Shown piece by piece: positions 23,303-28,917 of a stretch of 28,917 nt of DNA. The notes under the pieces are model-generated. The model was not told the origin of the DNA, ran no database searches, and saw nothing but the letters and a program-made list of their open reading frames with translations. This DNA is from an uncultured Bacillaceae bacterium (lineage in GTDB: Bacteria > Bacillota > Bacilli > Caldalkalibacillales > Caldalkalibacillaceae). The position numbers were made by a program, and so were the translations under genes. The DNA is taken from positions 1-28,917 of the forward strand of contig CALBTX010000227.1 of assembly GCA_937967685.1 (NCBI GenBank). Reading direction: 5' to 3'. Position 1 is the stretch's first letter, and each line of letters begins with the position of its first letter.

Positions 23303-24766
23303 ATGTCCACTACAACAGTATGCAAAGGAAAAAATTACATTGACGGTGAGTGGGAAGAGAGTGAAAGCGGTAAAACGTTTGTCAGTGTCAATCCGGCCGA
23401 TACAACGGAAACCGTAGGAATTTTTCCGGCATCGACAGCGGAGGATGCAAGGCGGGCCATTTCAGCAGCTGAAAACGCTTTTGACTCCTGGAGGGAAACG
23501 TCACCCTCGCAGCGTGCGGCAGTGTTACACAAAGCTGCGGATATATTGGAAAGTCGTTTAGATCAGCTCGCTTGGGAATTGACCCGTGAAGAAGGAAAAT
23601 TGCTGGCGGCAAGCAGGGCTGAGGTGATGCGTTCAGCTAAAACCCTTCGTTATTATGCCGTTGAAGGATTAAACGTGACCGGCGAAACGTTTCCTAATGA
23701 TGATCCGCAGATGATGGTCTATACAGCTAAAGAACCCCTTGGGGTTGTGACGGTGATTACCCCTTGGAATTTTCCGCTCTCCATTCCGGCTCGGAAAATT
23801 GCCCCGGCGCTTGTGACTGGAAATACGGTCGTTTTTAAACCTTCATCAGACACCCCCCTCATCGGTTTCAGACTGGTTGAAGCTTTGCATGAAGCGGGGA
23901 TTCCCAAAGGGGTGATTAACTTAGTCACTGGATCGTCGTCCCGATTGGGAAAGCCTCTCGCAGCCGATCCTGCCATACGGGCCATTTCGTTTACTGGTTC
24001 TACGGCGGCCGGTGAAGCCATCCATCGCTTAACGTCGTTAACCACGCGTATCCAAATGGAACTGGGAGGAAAAAACCCGATTATTGTGCTGGATGATGCG
24101 GATATTGATTTGGCTGCTGAATTGACAGTCAAGGGGGCTTTTTCGTTAACCGGGCAGGCTTGTACGGGCACCAGCCGGGCGATTGTGATGGAGAGTGTCA
24201 AAGAAGCCTATCTGGATAAACTGATCGAAAAAACAAAAAAATTGGTGATTGGCAACGGTTTAACCCATGGGGTCGATATGACGCCTGTCGCCAATCAAAA
24301 GCAGCTATCAAATATATTGGCATATTTACGCATTGGCCAAGAGGAAGGAGCGGACCTCGTTTACGGCGGAGGACAACTGTTGGGAGGGATTTACGAGCGG
24401 GGCTATTATATCCGTCCGGCCATATTTGATCGGGTGACTCCGGAAATGCGCATTGCTCAAGAAGAAATTTTTGGGCCTGTCATTTCTGTCCTCAGTGTAG
24501 GCAGTTACGAAGAAGCGATTAATGTAGCCAATCATGTTGAATACGGGTTATCGGCATCGATTGTCACGCAGAACATTCAAATGGCCCATCAATTTGCGAA
24601 AGACATTCAGGCAGGCACTGTGAAGGTGAATCGTCCAACAACAGGCAATTTAATCAATGCCCCTTTTGGAGGCATCAAAAAATCGAGCACTTCAACATTT
24701 AGAGAATCGGGTCAGGCCGGGTTGGACTTTTTTACACAAATCAAAACCGTTTATGTCGGTTCATAA
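23303..24766 (+). CDS. NAD(P)-dependent aldehyde dehydrogenase
   Basis: This 487-aa enzyme of the ALDH superfamily oxidises an aldehyde to the acid. The general base is Glu253 in MELGGKNP and the nucleophile Cys287 in GQACTG; their 34-residue separation is canonical. The cofactor segment (VITPWNFPLSIPARK near 145, FKPSSDTP near 178, FTGSTAAGE near 225) and the late EEIFGPV near 385 are intact. The sequence resembles semialdehyde-type members such as 2,5-dioxovalerate dehydrogenase, but the specificity is a guess. ATG 23303 follows AAGGAGAGG; a GTG at 23297 overlaps that site. It lies 188 bp after the diiron-protein gene in the same direction, so it probably removes the aldehyde produced by that enzyme. 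Confidence 0.93.
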   Translation: MSTTTVCKGKNYIDGEWEESESGKTFVSVNPADTTETVGIFPASTAEDARRAISAAENAFDSWRETSPSQRAAVLHKAADILESRLDQLAWELTREEGKLLAASRAEVMRSAKTLRYYAVEGLNVTGETFPNDDPQMMVYTAKEPLGVVTVITPWNFPLSIPARKIAPALVTGNTVVFKPSSDTPLIGFRLVEALHEAGIPKGVINLVTGSSSRLGKPLAADPAIRAISFTGSTAAGEAIHRLTSLTTRIQMELGGKNPIIVLDDADIDLAAELTVKGAFSLTGQACTGTSRAIVMESVKEAYLDKLIEKTKKLVIGNGLTHGVDMTPVANQKQLSNILAYLRIGQEEGADLVYGGGQLLGGIYERGYYIRPAIFDRVTPEMRIAQEEIFGPVISVLSVGSYEEAINVANHVEYGLSASIVTQNIQMAHQFAKDIQAGTVKVNRPTTGNLINAPFGGIKKSSTSTFRESGQAGLDFFTQIKTVYVGS

Positions 24767-24843
24767 AATGACGCATCATGTTTAATGCAGTATATCCACA
24801 ACTTAAAAAATGTCAACCACTGATTGGGAGGGTTCACATAGGG

Positions 24844-25323
24844 ATGAAAAAAGTGTATCAGCTGGAATTGGAAGAAGCTAAACTGATGATTGACGCCGCC
24901 AAAAAGAAATCTGCTGACATTGATGTGTTAGAGACAATAGCCGTCGTTGATGCAGGGGGGCATCTCATCGCATTGGAACGGATGAACGGTGCCCGAATCA
25001 CTGGACCGGATATTGCCGCGGCCAAGGCATTTACGGCAGCCGGGCACAAACGGTCCACACACCTCTTTAATAAGGAACCAAATGGCCCCGCTCTTCCGGG
25101 GAATGAAGCTTTCGGAATTCAACATATGTTGCCGGGGAAATTTGCTGTTTTTGTCGGTGGTTTTCCCGTTGTTGTTGATGGGGAAGTGATTGGAGGTGTC
25201 GGCGTCAGCGGTGGCAACGGAGAACAAGATACGGCTGTCGGAACGGCTGCCTTGCAAGCATTGCGTGAACACTTGTCCAAGGACGGGCATGAGGTGCTTG
25301 TCGCGGCAGACATCAAAAAATAA
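24844..25323 (+). CDS. GlcG/HbpS-family protein (haem-degrading/PduO-C-like domain)
   Basis: This 159-aa protein has the GlcG/HbpS fold (PF03928 type): ETIAVVDAGGHLIALERMNGA near residue 29, DIAAAKAFTAAGHKRST near 56, and GEVIGGVGVSGGNGEQD near 116. Relatives bind haem, cobalamin or small organic acids, and are often found beside oxidative catabolic genes such as glycolate oxidase. ATG 24844 follows GGGAGGG; the open frame extends to ATG 24778, but that lead (rich in Tyr and Gln) is not family-like. It directly follows the aldehyde dehydrogenase, probably in one operon. No signal peptide is present. Its role, possibly ligand binding or iron/haem handling for the oxidase, is inference. Confidence 0.88.
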   Translation: MKKVYQLELEEAKLMIDAAKKKSADIDVLETIAVVDAGGHLIALERMNGARITGPDIAAAKAFTAAGHKRSTHLFNKEPNGPALPGNEAFGIQHMLPGKFAVFVGGFPVVVDGEVIGGVGVSGGNGEQDTAVGTAALQALREHLSKDGHEVLVAADIKK

Positions 25324-25358
25324 TGTCGTTCAGGTCTCAACATGACATTTTTCATTTG

Positions 25359-25387
25359 TTCCATCCTCATGCGGTATACGGTATAAT
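25359..25387 (+). promoter_or_regulatory. Candidate promoter of the GntR gene with a partial operator core
   Basis: TTCCAT (25359-25364) and TATAAT (25382-25387) are 17 bp apart. Between them GGTATAC (25373-25379) repeats the core of the GntR palindromes but lacks the flanking arms. Weak autoregulation is possible. Confidence 0.5.
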
Positions 25388-25422
25388 AAGTGATAACATC
25401 AATAGTGGAGGATGAAACATCT

Positions 25423-26103
25423 ATGGAGAAATGGTCGGAAGAGGAGTTAGTCCCCATTCGTTCTCGTGTTTTCACCTACTTGAAAAACGCTATTTTGGAA
25501 GGTGAGTATAAGGCGGGTGATCGTTTGGTGGAACGTGAACTCGCCGATAAACTGAAAATCAGCCGCACACCGATTCGTGAGGCGCTGCTTCGTTTGGAGT
25601 CGATAGGTTTAGTCAAAACGGTACCTAGAAAAGGAGTTGTCGTCACCGAAGTTTCCTATGAAGAAATTTTAGAGGTTTTTACGATTTTGTCCACCTTGGA
25701 AGCTGTTGCCGTTAAATTAGCCTGCCAAAAGTTGGATGAAGCCACAAAATCAAAAATTGACGAGATGGTTAAACAGATTGATAGCGTTTTAACGGGAGAA
25801 AAACAGTGTGACATTTTTCAATTTCATATTGACATGCACGAGGAATTTTATAAAACGGCCAAAAGCCCCAAACTATGTGAGATATTGGTCGGATTGGTGG
25901 ATTATATTAGAGCCTTTGCTAATATAGGTTACGAAAGACCGGGGAGAATGAAGCAGGCGATGGAGGAGCATCGTCAAATATTAGTGGCCGTTTCTAACCG
26001 AGAGGATGAACTGGCTGAATATTTAAGCAAAATTCATATCGAGAATTCTAAAAAAGCTTATATAGACGCAATGAAAATGAAGAAAAATAAACAGTTTAAA
26101 TAA
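25423..26103 (+). CDS. GntR-family transcriptional regulator, FCD subfamily
   Basis: This 226-aa regulator has an N-terminal winged HTH: AILEGEYKAGDRLVERELAD (helix 1 and wing approach), KISRTPIREALLRLESIGLV (the SRTPIREAL recognition helix) and PRKGVVVTEVS. The C-terminal FCD ligand domain (about residues 85-215) keeps Asp and His in FHIDMHEEFY and later His residues in EEHRQIL and KIHIENSK, the usual metal/ligand site. FCD members bind TGGT-ACCA palindromes and release DNA on binding a small organic acid. Four strong TTGGTAT/ATACCAA sites in this block make it the evident local regulator. ATG 25423 follows GGAGG by 11 nt; in-frame GTG codons upstream are less likely starts. A pathway intermediate is the probable inducer. 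Confidence 0.9.
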   Translation: MEKWSEEELVPIRSRVFTYLKNAILEGEYKAGDRLVERELADKLKISRTPIREALLRLESIGLVKTVPRKGVVVTEVSYEEILEVFTILSTLEAVAVKLACQKLDEATKSKIDEMVKQIDSVLTGEKQCDIFQFHIDMHEEFYKTAKSPKLCEILVGLVDYIRAFANIGYERPGRMKQAMEEHRQILVAVSNREDELAEYLSKIHIENSKKAYIDAMKMKKNKQFK

Positions 26104-26147
26104 TTTTTTTCTATCTGTGCGGATGGGTGAATATTTTTTATGAATTG

Positions 26148-26168
26148 TTTGGTATTTTGTATACCAAA
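26148..26168 (+). promoter_or_regulatory. Split GntR operator, right end of the island
   Basis: TTTGGTAT (26148-26155), a spacer and ATACCAAA (26161-26168) make a perfect 8-5-8 inverted repeat 50 bp before ferredoxin 2. The inner 19 bp match the minus-strand version of the left-end site at 18767-18785 at 18 positions. It probably controls ferredoxin 2. Confidence 0.8.
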
Positions 26169-26218
26169 TGGAGGCGTCATGTGCTACAATACGAATAAAC
26201 GGGAGGAGAGAAAGAGCG

Positions 26219-26569
26219 ATGCCAAGGATAAAATTTTTAACGAATAATCATAAAGAAATAGAAGTTGAAGAAAATGCGAATCTTTTAAGATCTTCAATGA
26301 GGTATGAGGGAGGCATTCCTTTTAGATGCGGCGGAGGCATATGTGGCACATGCAAATGCAAAATCGAGGAAGGTTTGGAAAATTTGGATAAGATTAAAAA
26401 AAAGGAATATGAACGTTTGGGAGAAGATTTAATCCAACAGGGTTATCGTCTAGCATGTCAAACTTTCGTTTTGGGCGATGTATCTGTTTCCTGGGATGCC
26501 GAAGCGGCGGCTCGCAGAGAAGCGAGGCTGAAAGAAGCGAGGGAGAAAAGAAAAAGAAGGGCGATTTAA
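26219..26569 (+). CDS. Plant-type [2Fe-2S] ferredoxin 2 with a basic C-terminal tail
   Basis: This 116-aa electron carrier has cluster ligands Cys37, Cys42 and Cys45 in CGGGICGTC and Cys80 in RLACQ, with the same Cx4Cx2C-x34-C spacing as ferredoxin 1. It has an extra Cys47 and a 25-residue C-terminal extension rich in Arg, Lys and Ala (helical, ending KRKRRAI) that ferredoxin 1 lacks. ATG 26219 follows GGGAGGAGAG; the open frame extends back to ATG 26168, but that start lies in the operator. The gene follows the GntR gene and converges on pbpG with 13 nt between stops. The basic tail may dock on an acidic partner, or help hold the protein to a complex. Confidence 0.9.
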   Translation: MPRIKFLTNNHKEIEVEENANLLRSSMRYEGGIPFRCGGGICGTCKCKIEEGLENLDKIKKKEYERLGEDLIQQGYRLACQTFVLGDVSVSWDAEAAARREARLKEAREKRKRRAI

Positions 26570-26582
26570 ATTTGTGATGCAG

Positions 26583-28652
26583 CTAATCGCGCCATTCATC
26601 GTTCCACCATTTCAGCCATCTGGACCACGACGATTCTTCCCCGGGACTGTCCTCTGTGACGGGTGTCGGCTCCATATCCGGATCGGGCAAATGGTCCTGG
26701 CAATAATCCGCAGGCTGTGTTCCCGCTTTGAAATAAAGCAAACGCTTGTCCGGACAATGTTCAGTGGCCAACAGGCCACTGTCCGGGTCAATATACACCC
26801 CGGTGACACCGTCCGGAATGGGATAGACGGAGGGAGGGTCATCCTTGAGTGCGTTCTCCATAAATTCCGCCCAAATTTGGGCGGCCAACCGTCCGTCATT
26901 CGTATGATTGATATTTTGTTTTTCATCATAACCAACCCATACGCCGGCAACGAGTTGAGGGGTGAAGCCGAGCATCCAGGCATCCCTGTTCGTGGATCCG
27001 GTTTTCCCCTGAACAGGGCGGTGTAACATCGAAGCGACGCGGTGACCCGTTCCCCCCGGTTCAAAGACACTGCCCAGCATCTGATTTAAAATGAAGGTCA
27101 AATCCCGCTCAAGCAATTGTTGATGTTCCATGTTCTCATCAACAAGGACATGACCGTGATTGTCCTCAATTCTCGCCACAGCGATCGGCTTGGCCTGAAC
27201 CCCTTCGTTAGCCAGGGCTGAATAGCCTTTGACCATGTCAAATAAGGTCACATTTTGAGCCCCCAAAGCTAGAGACGGTAAAGCCTGGAAAGGCCCCTCA
27301 AACCCAAAGCGGTGTAACGTATCGACAAAAGTCTCCTCGCCGAGAAACATGATCGTTTTGACGGCGTAAATATTGTCCGATTGGGCGATCGCTCTTTCCA
27401 GCGTAATGTAATCATTGGCATATTTGTCGTTAAAATTGCTGGGCGTATACGTGGACCGGCCGTCGTCGTAAGTAAAGGTTGTCGGCTCACTTTTCATCAA
27501 GGTTAACGGGGTAAACCCTTCTTCCAAAGCCTTGTAATACAAGAACGGTTTGATGGAAGAACCAGGGTGTCTCTTGGCGAATACCCTGTTGAATGCGGAC
27601 TGTTCATAATCTCTTCCACCGACCATGGCCTTGATCTGTCCGGTGTTGGGTTCTATGGCCAACAGAGCGCCCTGCAAGGGACGGTCTTCAGGTAAATAGT
27701 TAGCGACAGCTTCCTCGGCTTTTTGCTGTATGTCCGGGTCAAGCGTCGTATAAATGTGCAGTCCGCCGTGATCGAACATTTCTTCCTCAATGCCGTATTC
27801 TTCAGTGGCCAGACGGCGGATATAATCCCGGAAATAGGGCGCCATGTCCGCCGTTTGGACTTGCTGATCTTGTTCCAATAAATGCACTTCTTCATTGAGG
27901 GCTTGTTCGAACTCGGGACGGGTGATCAATCCTTGTTCAAACATTAAGTTTAGAATTAATGTTTGACGTTCTAGCGCATTTTCCAAGTTGAGCCAAGGAG
28001 AATAATAGGCCGGTCCTTTAGGGATGCCGGCCAATAAGGCACTTTCGGCGAGTGACAGCTCGCTCGCTTTTTTTCCGAAAAACATTTGCGCGGCTGTTTC
28101 CACACCGTATGCGGAATGGCCAAAGTAAATCTGGTTTAAATATTGTTCGAAAATGTCAGTTTTGGAATAATGCATTTCCAGTTGAATGGTATAAATCGCT
28201 TCTTTCCATTTGCGCTGCCAAGTTTTATCGTGATTTAAATATAAATTGCGCGCCAATTGCTGTGTAATGGTACTGGCTCCCTCGGCCAGCGAAAGATGAC
28301 GAATATTGGTCAGTACCGCACCGCCGATCCTTTTCAGATCAAACCCGAAATGATCATAAAAATGCCGATCTTCTACGGCCAAAAATGCTTGCAGCAGATG
28401 GGCGGGAAGTTCTTCAATCGGGACATAGGTCCGATTTTGGCCCTGATGCACTTGATCCAATATTTGGCCGTCAGCCGCATAGATCGTCGTCGTTTCCTCA
28501 ATTTGAGCCGGGGGCAACGGTTGGGAACGTAAATAAAGCAGAGTGAGGATCAGGATGCTGGCCAGCAAAAGCATGCAGGACAAAGTGATAACGAACAGTT
28601 TGCTAAGCCATCTGAACAAACGAATCAACCGTTTTTCCTGTACGACTTCCAC
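26583..28652 (-). CDS. pbpG: Class A penicillin-binding protein (PbpG/PbpF-like)
   Basis: This 689-aa bifunctional peptidoglycan synthase has an N-terminal membrane anchor (about residues 17-41), a GT51 glycosyltransferase domain (catalytic Glu94 in VEDRHFYDH, then EGASTITQQLARN and LAESALLAGIPKGP) and a transpeptidase domain with Ser365 in SSIK, SDN at 425-427 and KTG at 550-552. The tail is acidic and proline-rich (about 655-675) and ends in a Trp-rich WSRWLKWWNDEW, which is unusual. The start is GTG 28652 behind GGGGGTG. Size and neighbourhood match the forespore-type PBP PbpG (YwhE) of B. subtilis, which lies near ywfO/ywgA; PbpF is an alternative. It converges on ferredoxin 2. Confidence 0.93.
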   Translation of the reverse strand: MEVVQEKRLIRLFRWLSKLFVITLSCMLLLASILILTLLYLRSQPLPPAQIEETTTIYAADGQILDQVHQGQNRTYVPIEELPAHLLQAFLAVEDRHFYDHFGFDLKRIGGAVLTNIRHLSLAEGASTITQQLARNLYLNHDKTWQRKWKEAIYTIQLEMHYSKTDIFEQYLNQIYFGHSAYGVETAAQMFFGKKASELSLAESALLAGIPKGPAYYSPWLNLENALERQTLILNLMFEQGLITRPEFEQALNEEVHLLEQDQQVQTADMAPYFRDYIRRLATEEYGIEEEMFDHGGLHIYTTLDPDIQQKAEEAVANYLPEDRPLQGALLAIEPNTGQIKAMVGGRDYEQSAFNRVFAKRHPGSSIKPFLYYKALEEGFTPLTLMKSEPTTFTYDDGRSTYTPSNFNDKYANDYITLERAIAQSDNIYAVKTIMFLGEETFVDTLHRFGFEGPFQALPSLALGAQNVTLFDMVKGYSALANEGVQAKPIAVARIEDNHGHVLVDENMEHQQLLERDLTFILNQMLGSVFEPGGTGHRVASMLHRPVQGKTGSTNRDAWMLGFTPQLVAGVWVGYDEKQNINHTNDGRLAAQIWAEFMENALKDDPPSVYPIPDGVTGVYIDPDSGLLATEHCPDKRLLYFKAGTQPADYCQDHLPDPDMEPTPVTEDSPGEESSWSRWLKWWNDEWRD

Positions 28653-28671
28653 AAAAACACCCCCATACCGG

Positions 28672-28698
28672 TTTCATTCCCTATGTGTAGGCATAAAC
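28672..28698 (-). promoter_or_regulatory. Possible forespore (sigma-F/G-like) promoter of pbpG
   Basis: On the minus strand GTTTA (28698-28694) and GGGAATGAAA (28681-28672) partly resemble sigma-F elements, about 20 bp before the GTG start. The 13-bp spacing is short for sigma-F. Known forespore expression of pbpG in B. subtilis motivates this reading; the match is weak. Confidence 0.25.
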
Positions 28699-28702
28699 GT
28701 TT

Positions 28703-28756
28703 CGGTCGTCAGGCAAACGCCGTTGGGTCTTGGGATGGACCAAAGTATGACGACCG
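28703..28756. repeat. Spaced inverted repeat upstream of pbpG
   Basis: CGGTCGTCA (from 28703) and TGACGACCG (ending 28756) are perfect 9-bp complements about 36 bp apart. They lie about 50-100 bp before the pbpG start and could form a long-looped hairpin or a pair of binding sites. The rest of 28653-28870 shows no gene. Confidence 0.5.
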
Positions 28757-28869
28757 TATGGCGACCGTCCAGTTTTCTTTACCAGTATGGGAATATTGTG
28801 GAAATTTTATTCAATAAAAGCACCCGTAAAAAAGATCGACCATTTTGGCCTGGTTCACTTGATCAGACA

Positions 28870-28917
28870 AAAATAGACCTCCTGTGTGATAACCACGCTA
28901 GGAGGTCTTGCTTTCTT
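28870..28917. terminator. Bidirectional terminator at the window edge
   Basis: AGACCTCCT (28875-28883) and AGGAGGTCT (28900-28908) pair perfectly over a 16-nt loop. Reading the minus strand, ATTTTTG follows the stem, so it best ends a gene entering from the right; on the plus strand the tail is TGCTTTCTT. It insulates pbpG from the next locus. Confidence 0.75.

Noticed and set aside
23719..24201. 160-codon open frame on the minus strand
   Set aside because: It is antisense to the conserved core of the aldehyde dehydrogenase gene, whose motifs prove the plus-strand frame.
26574..27070. Open frames of about 150 codons on both strands
   Set aside because: Both lie over the 3' part of pbpG; the PBP frame contains SxxK, SxN and KTG motifs and is certain.
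1..28917. CRISPR array, insertion sequence or prophage
   Set aside because: No series of spaced identical repeats, no transposase, integrase or phage structural gene, and no long terminal inverted repeats were found; the short duplications are only two-copy.

Overview
The window looks like a chromosomal segment of an endospore-forming Bacillales bacterium. It has AGGAGG-type ribosome sites, many GTG and TTG starts, spore-associated genes (a Spo0E-like phosphatase, a YhcN/YlaJ lipoprotein, a PbpG-like class A PBP), and a gene set recalling the Bacillus subtilis ung / ywfO / ywgA / pbpG(ywhE) / gspA neighbourhood. The genus cannot be fixed from sequence alone; moderate GC and gene content would suit a thermophilic or alkaliphilic relative. 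No rRNA, tRNA, CRISPR array, transposase or phage gene was seen.

Left part (1-10.2 kb): a GspA-like GT8 glycosyltransferase and a TraB/PrgY-type membrane protein; a probable catabolic group (M20 N-carbamoyl-amino-acid hydrolase, MFS carrier, metal-dependent cyclase/formamidase); an unrecognised tail-anchored protein; a divergent LysR/YeiH pair with direct-repeat operator candidates; and uracil-DNA glycosylase.

Middle part (10.2-18.8 kb): an alpha/beta hydrolase, a spore lipoprotein, a cytochrome b/YedY-like molybdoprotein fusion with a coupled membrane-anchored partner, a divergent XRE regulator/Spo0E-like pair with an inverted-repeat operator, a lytic transglycosylase, the YwfO/YwgA pair, and a multi-spanning permease.

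Right part (18.8-26.6 kb): the most interesting block, an apparent self-contained catabolic island between ywgA/permease and pbpG. It holds an unknown 100-aa protein, two [2Fe-2S] ferredoxins, a creatininase-family amidohydrolase, a large permease, a haem-oxygenase-like diiron protein (HDO/PqqC-TenA fold) with a complete set of six metal ligands, an aldehyde dehydrogenase, a GlcG/HbpS-like protein and a GntR/FCD regulator. Palindromes built on TTGGTAT/ATACCAA sit at the promoters and at both ends, marking the block as one regulon. The proposed logic is import, ferredoxin-fed diiron oxidation (possibly giving an aldehyde), aldehyde oxidation and amide hydrolysis, induced when a ligand releases the GntR repressor. 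The substrate is unknown.

The window ends with pbpG on the minus strand, its upstream region and a bidirectional terminator.
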